Of a DNA stretch of 31,406 nucleotides, positions 9,010 to 16,872 are shown piece after piece. The position numbers were made by a program, and so were the translations under genes. The notes beneath the pieces were generated by a model, which saw nothing but the letters and a program-made list of their open reading frames with translations, did no database searches and had not been told where the DNA came from. Within the stretch, counting starts at the first letter, position 1. The number at the start of each line of letters is the position of its first letter. The stretch is from assembly GCA_910584545.1 (NCBI GenBank), contig CAJUBC010000024.1, positions 1 to 31,406 of the forward strand, read 5' to 3'. The DNA comes from an uncultured Muribaculaceae bacterium. GTDB lineage: Bacteria > Bacteroidota > Bacteroidia > Bacteroidales > Muribaculaceae.

Positions 9010-9053
9010 ACGCGACGGAATCAATGTACCCGGATTCCGTCGCGTAATCTTTT
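9010..9053 (+). terminator. intrinsic terminator of cydAB
   Basis: ACGCGACGGAATC (9010-9022) and GATTCCGTCGCGT (9033-9045) form a perfect 13-bp stem with a 10-nt loop, followed by AATCTTTT. It starts 9 bp after the cydB stop. Confidence 0.9.
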
Positions 9054-9141
9054 CATAATATAGTCCATAACAATAAGAAGCATTACCCTTTTCGATAATT
9101 TGGGCTGATAAAATAGCACTTTTTAGAAAAATTTAAAAATA

Positions 9142-9172
9142 TTTGTTTTTTTAGGGAATTGTATTACATTTG
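9142..9172 (+). promoter_or_regulatory. promoter of the propeller-chromate-folC run
   Basis: TTTG (9142-9145), exactly 19 bp, then TACATTTG (9165-9172). Initiation is expected near 9179, about 33 nt before the ATG at 9212. Confidence 0.75.
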
Positions 9173-9211
9173 CAAGGAGATACAAAATATTCACCCTAAA
9201 AGATTTTTGTC

Positions 9212-10261
9212 ATGGGAAAATTTATTAAAGAAACGATGTTGGCAGCTGTAATGGCGGTGGCTGTCGGAAGTTCTGCTTTCGGGCAGGAAAATGTCTTCTA
9301 CTATCAGGCGGCGGTCGACAACGATGCGGTATGGGTTGCCACAAGCGCGGGCCTAATGCGGTGCGACAAATCAACCGGTGAGCAGAACACGTTTGCCTCC
9401 CAAGGCTTCGATGACCTCTACGCCGTCACGGTAACGGCGGACGGCGCTGTATTCGTAGGTGGGAACGGCAACATAGGCGTGGGGGTATTTACGGATAATC
9501 AGTTCGTCGGTTTTGATTTCGGAACAGAACATCCTCAGAATATCAGGTCTCTGGTCTTCGCAGAGGGAATGTGGGCAGGAGCGTCTCAGATGATTCTCCA
9601 TAGATTTCCCGATGTGGGAGGTGAGAAATTCGACGGACCGGATCCTACATCTTCGTTCTACAATTTCCAGGCCTTGGCATGGTCGAAGAGCGACAGCCGG
9701 ATGTGGTTCGGCGTACAGAGCAACACCAAGGGGGACAAGTTGGGATACGTCGACGGCAACTCTCTGAAGTTCATCCCCGGGTCCTCCGACAACATCAGCG
9801 GACTCTGCGTATTGGAAGACGGGACGGTGCTCGCAGCCACAGAGAAGGGTATGATGAAATACAGCGACGGCAAATACTCAATGTTCGAGCACACAGTCAG
9901 CGCAATACCGGCGAAATGCTCCGCAGTTGCCTGTGACGGAGATGTCATCTGGTTCGCGGCAGGAAATGTTCTTGTACGCGGCGAGGGATATTCATTCAAT
10001 AAATACACCTGCAGAAGCGTTAAAGATAACGATACCATCACATCGATCGTACCAGACGGGGATACTGTCTGGGTGACGCTGCTGGAGGGAGGACTCATGA
10101 AATTCGTCAACGGTGAATTCTTGGAGCCATCAGCAGGAATGGAAACCATTCTGCCCGACCGGGGACGCGGCGAGACATACGACCTCGACGGGCGCATGGT
10201 GAAAACCCCGGAGAAAGGACACATCTATATCCGGGAGGGTAAAAAGATTCTTGAACAATAA
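9212..10261 (+). CDS. secreted beta-propeller-like protein with a short Por-type tail
   Basis: A 349-residue protein with a signal peptide (cleavage likely after SSAFG, near residue 24). It carries repeated short strands such as VWVATSAGLMRCDKSTG, VFVGGNG, MWFGVQSNT, VLAATEKGMMKYSDGK and VWVTLLEGGLMKFVNG. These resemble the two-component-regulator-propeller (Reg_prop) repeats, giving an incomplete propeller of perhaps 5-7 blades. The end reads YDLDGRMVKTPEKG then IYIREGKKILE, like the short C-terminal tails of many exported Bacteroidales proteins. The stop is 2 bp from the chromate transporter ATG, so they are transcribed together. Function unknown; periplasmic or surface location is inferred. 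Confidence 0.75.
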   Translation: MGKFIKETMLAAVMAVAVGSSAFGQENVFYYQAAVDNDAVWVATSAGLMRCDKSTGEQNTFASQGFDDLYAVTVTADGAVFVGGNGNIGVGVFTDNQFVGFDFGTEHPQNIRSLVFAEGMWAGASQMILHRFPDVGGEKFDGPDPTSSFYNFQALAWSKSDSRMWFGVQSNTKGDKLGYVDGNSLKFIPGSSDNISGLCVLEDGTVLAATEKGMMKYSDGKYSMFEHTVSAIPAKCSAVACDGDVIWFAAGNVLVRGEGYSFNKYTCRSVKDNDTITSIVPDGDTVWVTLLEGGLMKFVNGEFLEPSAGMETILPDRGRGETYDLDGRMVKTPEKGHIYIREGKKILEQ

Positions 10262-10263
10262 CA

Positions 10264-10863
10264 ATGGATATAGACAACGACATAGAACGGCGAACAGCTT
10301 CCTTCTGGAGGCTGTTCGCCACTTTCTTCAAGATAGGGGCCTTCACGTTCGGAGGGGGCTGGGCCATGATTTCCATAATCGAGCGTGAAATCGTGGATAA
10401 ATATCACTGGATCGAGAAAGATGACTTTCTCGACCTTCTTGCCGTGGCGCAGTCGCTACCGGGAATACTTGCCGTAAACATAGCCACGGCCGTCGGCGAC
10501 AGACTGCGGGGCACGGCGGGAAGCGTGGTGGCATCATTAGGGACAATCCTCCCCTCTTTTCTTATAATCTTAGCTATAGCCATCTTCCTTACCCCGGAGA
10601 TGATAAAGAACAACAAGGTGATTTCGGCCATATTCATGGGAATACGCCCTGCGGTGGTCGCACTCATCGTGGCCCCGGTGCTGACATCGGCCAAGGCTGC
10701 CAGACTCCGGTGGAACACGGTCTGGATACCATTGGTGGTGGCGCTGATGATCTCGCTCGACCTCGGCTTCGCCTCCAATCCCATACTCTACATACTTCTC
10801 GGAGCCGCCGGCGGATTACTATTCTGGTGGCTTCCCCGCTACATGACAACAAGGAAAAAATAG
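10264..10863 (+). CDS. chromate transporter family protein, first half
   Basis: A 199-residue membrane protein of the CHR (ChrA) family, single-domain type. The motif FKIGAFTFGGGWAMISIIE near residues 18-36 and AQSLPGILAVNIA near 63-75 are the family signatures. In two-gene systems each protein supplies one half of the transporter, probably as a heterodimer in the inner membrane. Family members export chromate, but many with no chromate role are known, so the substrate is uncertain. It is 2 bp after the propeller gene and 13 bp before its partner. Confidence 0.88.
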   Translation: MDIDNDIERRTASFWRLFATFFKIGAFTFGGGWAMISIIEREIVDKYHWIEKDDFLDLLAVAQSLPGILAVNIATAVGDRLRGTAGSVVASLGTILPSFLIILAIAIFLTPEMIKNNKVISAIFMGIRPAVVALIVAPVLTSAKAARLRWNTVWIPLVVALMISLDLGFASNPILYILLGAAGGLLFWWLPRYMTTRKK

Positions 10864-10876
10864 ACCACTACAGACC

Positions 10877-11485
10877 ATGAATATTTATCTCAAACTCATC
10901 TGGGCCTATCTCAAGATCGGCATCTTCGGCTTCGGCGGCGGTTACGCCATGCTCTCGCTGGTGGAAAAGGCCGTGGTCGAACCGGGCTGGATCACCGAGA
11001 CCACATTCACCGACATCGTGGCCATCTCGCAGATGACCCCCGGTCCCATCGGCATCAATTCCGCAACATACATCGGCTACGTCGCGCCCGGATCGGTCAA
11101 TCCCGCACTCGCCTCTCCCGGATGGGGACTCCTCGGGTCGGTGCTCTGCACACTCGCGGTCACCGTTCCATCTTTCCTGCTCGTGCTCTATGCCTCACAC
11201 TTCATCAGGAGACACCGCGAGAGCGGCGCGATAAAAGCGATCTTCAGCGGTCTGCGACCGGTGGTGGTCGGTCTCATAGCCTCCGCAGCCATAATGCTTA
11301 TGAACGCCGCCAACTTCAACCCCAACGGCATCGACAGCCAGCTATGGATCAACATCGGAATATGCGCCGCAGCTTTCTGCCTCGCATATTTCCCTATAAA
11401 ATACAAAGAGAAGAAAATCAAAATCCATCCCATACTCATAATCATAATGGCCGGAACCGCCGGCTATCTGCTATATGGACTATAA
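10877..11485 (+). CDS. chromate transporter family protein, second half
   Basis: A 202-residue partner of the preceding CHR protein. It has the parallel signatures LKIGIFGFGGGYAMLSLVE and AISQMTPGPIGINSATYIGY, followed by several membrane helices. The PGPIGIN form matches the half that usually carries the conserved PGP, while the first half has LPGILAVN. The last 11 bp overlap the start of folC, which suggests translational coupling. Confidence 0.88.
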   Translation: MNIYLKLIWAYLKIGIFGFGGGYAMLSLVEKAVVEPGWITETTFTDIVAISQMTPGPIGINSATYIGYVAPGSVNPALASPGWGLLGSVLCTLAVTVPSFLLVLYASHFIRRHRESGAIKAIFSGLRPVVVGLIASAAIMLMNAANFNPNGIDSQLWINIGICAAAFCLAYFPIKYKEKKIKIHPILIIIMAGTAGYLLYGL

Positions 11486-12740
11486 GGAAACGCTCGAATG
11501 GCTTTTCGCCCAGCTCCCGATGTTCTCGCGCATAGGAGCCGCAGCATACAAACCGGGGCTTGAGCGCAGCATCGCGCTCGACGACTATTTCGGTAACCCC
11601 CACCGCAAGTTCCGCACCATCCACGTGGCCGGGACCAACGGCAAGGGAAGCGTATCGCATCTGATAGCCTCCGTACTTCAGGAACAAGGCTACCGCACCG
11701 GTCTCTACACCTCGCCGCATCTCGTGGACTTCCGCGAAAGGATGCGTGTGAACGGCGAGATGATACCTGAGGAACGTGTCATAGACTTCATCAACCGCTT
11801 CCGCGAATCGGGCTACGACAGCAAGCCTTCCTTCTTCGAACTTACGATGATGATGGCCTTCGACTGGTTCGCCGCCGAGAGCGTTGACATCGCCGTGATC
11901 GAGGTCGGCATGGGAGGGCGTCTCGACTCCACCAACATCATCACGCCGCTCCTGTCGGTGATCACCAACATATCGAACGACCACAAGCAGTTCCTCGGCG
12001 ACACCCTCGCGAAAATCGCCTCCGAGAAGGCCGGCATCATCAAGACCGGTATACCGGCTGTTATCGGCGAAGCCGAGGGAGATGTGGAGGGAGTGTTCCG
12101 CAACAAGGCTGCGGAGACAGGCGCGCCCCTGCGCGAGGCATACCGGGAAATCGACACCGAAGCCAACGCACGGCTCGTCACTCCGCTCTCCGGACTCTAC
12201 CAGAAGAAAAACGTCAACACCGCGCGTGTCGCGCTCGAGGAGCTACGCCGTACGGGGGTAGAGATTTCAGATGATGCAATGGTACGCGGTTTCGCACACG
12301 TAATCGACAACACCCACTTGGCGGGGCGCTGGATGAAGCTGGAGGAGAACCCTACGGTGATATGCGATACCGGCCACAATGAAGCCGGCATAGCGAGCAA
12401 TGTCCGTCAGCTCCGCGAGATGCACGAGGAGAGCCACGGGCGGCTGCATCTGGTTATAGGATTCGTGGCAGACAAAGACCTCGACCATATCCTCGGGCTA
12501 TTCGCCAGCCTCCCGGCCGACACCATATTCTACATCACGCAGGCATCCGTGCCTCGCGCCATGGATTGCCACAGCTTGTCGGAACGCTTCAGCAAAGCCA
12601 ATCCGGGATTCACTACCGAACTGTGTCCAACCCCGGCCGATGCATTCGCCCTGGCGAAGAAACGCGCCTCGGCCGACGACATAATCTTTGTCGGCGGATC
12701 CACATTCGTGGTGGCAGACTTCCTCGCCTCACGCAGCTGA
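11475..12740 (+). CDS. folC: folylpolyglutamate synthase / dihydrofolate synthase
   Basis: A 421-residue Mur-ligase-type enzyme that adds glutamate to dihydropteroate and/or folates using ATP. The P-loop GTNGKGS is at 53-59, the folate-site segment YTSPHLVDFRERMRVNG at about 78-94, and the NISNDHKQFLGDTLAKIASEKAGIIK motif at about 170-195 with the lysine expected to be carbamylated. The C-terminal domain includes CDTGHNEAG and GFVADKD. Its ATG lies inside the end of the chromate transporter gene (11-bp overlap). A strong terminator follows. Confidence 0.95.
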   Translation: MDYKETLEWLFAQLPMFSRIGAAAYKPGLERSIALDDYFGNPHRKFRTIHVAGTNGKGSVSHLIASVLQEQGYRTGLYTSPHLVDFRERMRVNGEMIPEERVIDFINRFRESGYDSKPSFFELTMMMAFDWFAAESVDIAVIEVGMGGRLDSTNIITPLLSVITNISNDHKQFLGDTLAKIASEKAGIIKTGIPAVIGEAEGDVEGVFRNKAAETGAPLREAYREIDTEANARLVTPLSGLYQKKNVNTARVALEELRRTGVEISDDAMVRGFAHVIDNTHLAGRWMKLEENPTVICDTGHNEAGIASNVRQLREMHEESHGRLHLVIGFVADKDLDHILGLFASLPADTIFYITQASVPRAMDCHSLSERFSKANPGFTTELCPTPADAFALAKKRASADDIIFVGGSTFVVADFLASRS

Positions 12741-12761
12741 GAACCCGGCAGACAATAAATC

Positions 12762-12804
12762 AGAGGCTGTGTCAGAACATCACGTTTCGACACAGCCTCT
12801 TTTA
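12762..12804 (+). terminator. terminator between convergent folC and RNase G genes
   Basis: AGAGGCTGTGTC (12762-12773) and GACACAGCCTCT (12789-12800) form a perfect 12-bp stem followed by TTTT on the plus strand. It sits between two converging genes. The minus-strand side lacks a good U-tract, so it mainly serves folC. Confidence 0.85.
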
Positions 12805-12820
12805 CTGTCGGATTGCGAGG

Positions 12821-14446
12821 TCAGTTTTCCTCCTTATCTCTGTTTTTTACTTTCACACGGTTCTTGCTCTGCGACGAACTTATGTCGCTCTCTTCCTTGA
12901 GGTCGATCTCCTTGTTGGTCTCGTCAAAGACCCTGTACTCCAGATAGGCAAGGCTCTCGTCGGCTATGACCTTGAAGCCGCGGCCAAAGCGGCGGCGCCA
13001 TTTGCCGAAAAGCGAGAACACCCCTTTCTTCACGTAAGCCTCCACAAAGGGATGGATGTACATCGTGAACTTCTTGACTTTGAGATGTTCCACGAGATAC
13101 TCGATTTTCTCCTCGAGTTTATCGGTGAAGAGTATCGAAGCCTGCACCTCCCCCTTGCCGAAACAAGAGGGACACTGTTCGCTGGTGGTGATGTCGAGGG
13201 CCGGACGCACCCGCTGGCGGGTGATCTGCATCAGGCCGAACTTGCTTAACGGAAGAATGTTATGGCGTGCGCGGTCGTTCGCCATCACCTCCCGCATGTG
13301 GTCGTAGAGAGTCTGACGGTGCTCAGCCTTGTTCATGTCGATGAAATCGACGACTATGATGCCACCCATATCGCGGAGGCGCAGCTGCCGGGCTATCTCG
13401 TCGGCGGCGCGGAGGTTGACATCAAGAGCGTTGCTCTCCTGGTCCTGACTCGCCTTGCTGCGGTTGCCTGAGTTGACATCTATCACATGGAGGGCCTCCG
13501 TGCTCTCGATGATGATATAGGCCCCGCTGCGGAACGACACAGTCTTGCCGAAACTGCTCTTGATCTGGCGGGTGATGTTGAAATTGTCGAAAATCGGGGT
13601 GTCCTTGGCATAGAGCTTCACTATATCCTTGTTCTCGGGCGCTATCAGGGCCACATAGTTCTGGATCTGCGTGAATGTCTCCGCCTCGTTGACATAGATA
13701 TTTTCGAAATTGGGGCTGAACATGTCGCGAATCACGCTCACCGTGCGCGAGTCCTCCTCATAGATGAGGCTGGGGGCCTGGCTCCGCTGCATCTTGGCGA
13801 TCGACTCCTCCCAGCACTTCACCAGCGTCCGCATCTCGTTGTTGAGTTCCGCCACTTTCTTGTTTTCCGCCGATGTACGCACGATCACGCTGAACCCCTT
13901 GGGTTTGATCGAGCCCACAAGCTGGCGGAGGCGGATTTTCTCCTCTGTGGATTTGATTTTCTGAGAAACGGAAATCTTGTTTCCGAAAGGCATAAGCACC
14001 ATATAGCGTCCGGTGAACGAGATTTCAGTGGTAAGCCTCGGACCCTTGGAAGAGATGGGTTCCTTGGCGATCTGCACGAGCAGCACCTGCCCGGGCCTCA
14101 CCACATCCTGAATGGTGCCCTGTTTCGGGATGTCAGGTTCCGGCTTGAACTTGGAAATGGCCGGAGCCTTCTTCTTGTCGGCCATGGCCTCCTCGAGGAA
14201 TTTCGAATAGGTGCTGAATTGCGGGCCGAGATCGAGATAATGGAGAAAAGCGTCCTTGTCGTAACCGACATCGAGGAAGGCGGCGTTGAGGCCCGGCATG
14301 ATTTTCTTCACCTTGGCCATGTAGAGGTCGCCGACAGCATACGCGATGTTGCGGCTCTCCTTCTGCAGCGACACGAGGCGTGAATCCTCAAGCAGGGCAA
14401 TCGACACTTCCTCGCGATTGACATCTACTATTAATTCGCTTTTCAT
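12821..14446 (-). CDS. rng: ribonuclease G/E family endoribonuclease
   Basis: A 541-residue RNase E/G catalytic protein that cuts single-stranded RNA in rRNA maturation and mRNA decay. An S1-type domain spans about 35-145. The metal-binding aspartates are expected at Asp323 (ALHVIDVNSG) and Asp367 (GGIIVVDFIDM), and the Zn-link CPSC is at 425-428. A basic C-terminal tail follows rather than a long RNase E scaffold. The frame is open to 14470, but the extra residues MGRGLISV are encoded by the end of the repeat element, so MKSELIVDV (ATG 14444-14446) is the likely start. The element begins only 10 bp upstream. Confidence 0.94.
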   Translation of the reverse strand: MKSELIVDVNREEVSIALLEDSRLVSLQKESRNIAYAVGDLYMAKVKKIMPGLNAAFLDVGYDKDAFLHYLDLGPQFSTYSKFLEEAMADKKKAPAISKFKPEPDIPKQGTIQDVVRPGQVLLVQIAKEPISSKGPRLTTEISFTGRYMVLMPFGNKISVSQKIKSTEEKIRLRQLVGSIKPKGFSVIVRTSAENKKVAELNNEMRTLVKCWEESIAKMQRSQAPSLIYEEDSRTVSVIRDMFSPNFENIYVNEAETFTQIQNYVALIAPENKDIVKLYAKDTPIFDNFNITRQIKSSFGKTVSFRSGAYIIIESTEALHVIDVNSGNRSKASQDQESNALDVNLRAADEIARQLRLRDMGGIIVVDFIDMNKAEHRQTLYDHMREVMANDRARHNILPLSKFGLMQITRQRVRPALDITTSEQCPSCFGKGEVQASILFTDKLEEKIEYLVEHLKVKKFTMYIHPFVEAYVKKGVFSLFGKWRRRFGRGFKVIADESLAYLEYRVFDETNKEIDLKEESDISSSQSKNRVKVKNRDKEEN

Positions 14447-14456
14447 CACTGAAATT

Positions 14457-14780
14457 AGACCCCTTCCCATAAAAAATATTAACGCAGGGGCGGCCGATTT
14501 TTGATGCAGCTCAGCAAATTAAGGAGGGAGCGATGCGGGCATCGTGACCGACGCGACTTGGCTGAGATGCGCAAAAAGCGGACGGGCTACGGTAACATCT
14601 TTTCAAGAAGAGTCATATTTATTAAATTTATTTATCAAATTATTCCCCTTGTCTCGCAGATGCACCCCATCTTCGACCTTTTGACTCAGTCACATAGCCC
14701 GCTATGCTCCTTCGCCTGCAAGGCCGAACATGAGGCACATCTGCGACCCCTGTGTTAACATTTTTTATGGGAAGGGGTCT
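14457..14780. repeat. copy A of a 330-bp inverted-repeat element with two stem-loops
   Basis: The terminal inverted repeats of 34 bp (14457-14490 and 14747-14780) begin AGACCCCTTCCCAT. Inside are two long stem-loops. The left one, at 14494-14581, encloses a small hairpin CGATGC-GG-GCATCG. The right one, at 14655-14745, encloses CATAGC-CC-GCTATG. An AT-rich spacer separates them. The two loops, read in opposite directions, share the core GGAGC..AT.GCGGGC..AT.GTGACYGA, so the element is an inverted pair of one ~90-nt unit. There is no credible ORF. It lies 10 bp 5' of the RNase G start. Copy B is at 16873-17207. Confidence 0.85.
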
Positions 14781-14819
14781 AAATTATACGGGCCGGCTCC
14801 CCGTGCCGTCCGTTTCTAC

Positions 14820-14881
14820 GAAAAAAAGAACAAACTGCCCTTCCCCATGCGGGGAAGTCGGGGGCAAGGTTTGCTCTTTTA
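14820..14881 (-). terminator. intrinsic terminator of the small ribosomal protein gene
   Basis: On the minus strand a composite stem pairs GAGCAAAC..TTGCCC with GGGCA..TTTGTTC and has an inner CTTCCCC-GCAT-GGGGAAG hairpin. It is followed by seven U residues (14821-14827). It starts about 35 bp after the stop at 14915. Confidence 0.85.
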
Positions 14882-14914
14882 GTTCTCTTGCGCCTGACAG
14901 GGCCTGAGAATCGC

Positions 14915-15004
14915 TTATTTCTTCTTATGACGATTCTTTCTCAGTCTTTTCTTGCGCTTATGAGTGGCCATCTTGTGGCCTTTTCTCTTCTTTCCGCTGG
15001 GCAT
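14915..15004 (-). CDS. 29-residue basic ribosomal-type protein (mS38/AURKAIP1-COX24-like)
   Basis: A very short gene, MPSGKKRKGHKMATHKRKKR then LRKNRHKKK, with 18 Lys or Arg residues in 29. The pattern KRKxHKMxxHKRKKRLRKNRHK resembles the AURKAIP1/COX24 (mS38) domain, whose bacterial relatives are tiny ribosomal proteins near the decoding centre. It lies between the HU gene, 87 bp upstream in the same direction, and a strong terminator. A 29-codon frame ending at a clean terminator and matching a known family is very probably a real gene. The ribosomal role is inferred from the family. Confidence 0.85.
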   Translation of the reverse strand: MPSGKKRKGHKMATHKRKKRLRKNRHKKK

Positions 15005-15091
15005 AACTGTTATTTTTTATTAGTTTTATTTAAAACAATGGAATTCCGACAGAAACTCTGCCGGAAATCCTGATTCTTTCATTTTGACCTT

Positions 15092-15364
15092 TTACTTCAC
15101 CTCCTCGAGGAATACCTTCGAAGGCTTGAATGTGGGCACGTTGTGCTCGGGAATCTTGATGGTAGTGTTCTTGGAGATGTTGCGGGCGGTCTTCTCCTTG
15201 CGTGTCTTGATCACGAAGCTGCCGAAACCGCGGAGATACACATTATGACCGGCTGCCATAGAATCTTTTACAACTTCCATAAACTTCTCTACTGTCGCGA
15301 GAACCGCTGCCTTCTCAAGGCCGGTGCTACGAGAAATCTCGTTTACGATGTCTGCCTTTGTCAT
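15092..15364 (-). CDS. HU family DNA-binding protein
   Basis: A 90-residue histone-like protein that bends and compacts DNA as a dimer. It starts MTKADIVNEISRSTGLEK, and the beta-arm region contains LRGFGSFVIKTRKEKTARN followed by the proline-containing tip and KPSKVFLEEVK. The length is exactly that of the family. A leader of about 130 bp precedes it, with an imperfect -7 box (GATATTTG on the minus strand, 15492-15499) and no clear -33 box. The mS38-like gene follows 87 bp downstream. Confidence 0.95.
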   Translation of the reverse strand: MTKADIVNEISRSTGLEKAAVLATVEKFMEVVKDSMAAGHNVYLRGFGSFVIKTRKEKTARNISKNTTIKIPEHNVPTFKPSKVFLEEVK

Positions 15365-15574
15365 TGTTTTGATAATTTTCTGTTCTGTTTCTTTTTCCTT
15401 GAGTACGGCTTTAACCGCACAACTTATTTTGATTCAATCTTTTAACTGCGTAAGTGAGCGAAATCACACGTTTTTCGCACACTTTGCAATGCAAATATCG
15501 TAATTTTTTTTGAAATATCACGCATTTAGGCTATTAATTTGACAATTTTTCTTGAATTTTCGTCTGTTCAGAGA

Positions 15575-16192
15575 TTATCCACCATCAGCCCCGGCAGTCA
15601 GTTCTTCGATAAAGGAACCCTCCACAGCCGAGAGTCTACCCTCTATTTCAGACGCGGCGTCGAGCGGATATTCAATCTCGATGGCGCATAGATTGTCGAA
15701 CCGTTTGCCGAGAACATCCACCTCAGGACTCTTCACCACCCTCATCACACGGTCGGCCGTCTCGTAGCCGAAAGTGACACGAATCCGCTTTTTCTGTCTC
15801 ATCTCCTTTATCCCGGCCTCGTCGAGGGCGAGCGAGGCTGCCTCGCGGTAAGCCGCGATGAGGCCGGACGTACCCAGTTTGATCCCTCCGAAATAGCGGA
15901 CCACTACCACAAGCACGTCGGTAAGCTCCCGCGAATTAATCTGCCCCAATATGGGCTTGCCGGCCGTGCCGGAAGGCTCGCCGTTGTCGTTGACCTGCCA
16001 TTCGGTACGTTCGGGGCCGAGCATGTAAGCCCAGCACACATGGCGCGCGTCATGGTAGCGGTTCTGCCATTCCTTAACACGCCGCTTAGCCTCTTCAGCG
16101 GAACGAACCGGAAAGGCAAAGGAAAGGAACCGGCTCATCTTTTCCTTATACTGCGATTCGCCGGCTCCTTTTATTGTGTAATAGATATCCAT
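15575..16192 (-). CDS. YigZ/IMPACT family protein
   Basis: A 205-residue two-domain protein of the UPF0029/IMPACT family. The N-terminal domain carries the signatures NDNGEPSGTAGKPI (about 68-81) and VVVVRYFGGIKLGTSGL (about 95-111). The C-terminal ferredoxin-like domain starts near residue 137. The family contacts ribosomes or translation factors, but its bacterial role is not settled. A 15-bp fragment matching the end of the repeat element (16228-16242) lies 36 bp before the ATG. Confidence 0.93.
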   Translation of the reverse strand: MDIYYTIKGAGESQYKEKMSRFLSFAFPVRSAEEAKRRVKEWQNRYHDARHVCWAYMLGPERTEWQVNDNGEPSGTAGKPILGQINSRELTDVLVVVVRYFGGIKLGTSGLIAAYREAASLALDEAGIKEMRQKKRIRVTFGYETADRVMRVVKSPEVDVLGKRFDNLCAIEIEYPLDAASEIEGRLSAVEGSFIEELTAGADGG

Positions 16193-16227
16193 TTTCTCAA
16201 AACCGTACCCGTATATTTACCCGAATA

Positions 16228-16242
16228 TTATGGGAAGGGGTC
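16228..16242. repeat. fragment matching the repeat-element terminus
   Basis: TTATGGGAAGGGGTC is identical to 15 bp at the right end of copy A (14765-14779). No stem-loops or second end are recognisable nearby. It lies between the DJ-1 stop and the yigZ start. It may be a remnant of a third element, or chance. Confidence 0.45.
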
Positions 16243-16265
16243 CTATCTCTCATATCAAGGGATTG

Positions 16266-16856
16266 TCAACCGAACAGGAAATCGAAATTGTAATTGCCCC
16301 GGGGATAGAGGAGCATTCCGTTGGCCACACCCCTCGACCTGTCGTTGCCGAGTGTCTTGTCCACAATGGCGAGTGCCCAGACAAGCGCGTTGGAGGGACC
16401 GTTGCCGAGAACGAACTTATCGTCGCTGACCACAGGACTGTCCACATACTCCGCTCCGATCAGGTCTCCTTCGAAACCCGGATAGCAGGTGGCCTTGTGG
16501 CCCTTGAGCAGACCGGCTCTGCCAAGCACTACCGCCGGAGCCGCGCAGATTGCCGCGATGCGGCCCTCCTCCGATGCGAGCTGACGTGCCAGAAGACCTG
16601 TAAGAGGAGCGAACTGGGCGAGATTCTCCGCACCGGGCATACCGCCGGGAAGAATAAGCCATGCCGGATCAGCAAACAGTGTGCTGTCATAAATCACATC
16701 GGCTTTGACCGTTACGCCATGCGCGCCGGTAACCTGAAGTGAGGAGGTTATGGATACGGTGCGAACCGGCATCCCGGCCCTCCGCAACACGTCTACAGCT
16801 GTGAGGGCCTCGACCTCCTCGAAGCCGTTGGCAAGAAATAAAAATGACTCTTTCAT
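16266..16856 (-). CDS. DJ-1/PfpI family protein
   Basis: A 196-residue DJ-1/ThiJ/PfpI-superfamily protein of the YajL/DJ-1 type. The expected nucleophile is Cys104 in AAICAAPAVVLG, and the conserved acid is in NGFEEVEA (Glu13-Glu16). LILPGGMPGAENL is the usual segment near 67-79. Family members are stress-linked chaperones or hydrolases; glyoxalase or deglycase activity is debated. The frame runs ten codons further up, but that part starts MGRGL inside the repeat element, so MKESFLFLANGFEE (ATG 16854-16856) was chosen. Copy B of the element begins 16 bp upstream. Confidence 0.92.
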   Translation of the reverse strand: MKESFLFLANGFEEVEALTAVDVLRRAGMPVRTVSITSSLQVTGAHGVTVKADVIYDSTLFADPAWLILPGGMPGAENLAQFAPLTGLLARQLASEEGRIAAICAAPAVVLGRAGLLKGHKATCYPGFEGDLIGAEYVDSPVVSDDKFVLGNGPSNALVWALAIVDKTLGNDRSRGVANGMLLYPRGNYNFDFLFG

Positions 16857-16872
16857 AGCATATATGTTTTTA

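Noticed and set aside
13487..14383. 298-residue plus-strand ORF opposite RNase G
   Set aside because: It is antisense to a well-conserved gene, has no recognisable motif and is explained by GC-rich codon use.
14447..14470. MGRGLISV extension of RNase G
   Set aside because: These codons come from the repeat element. The family start MKSELIVDV follows directly.
14501..14758. 85-residue ORF inside repeat copy A
   Set aside because: It is not preserved in copy B, where the right stem-loop differs, and it follows the inverted-repeat structure rather than a protein pattern.
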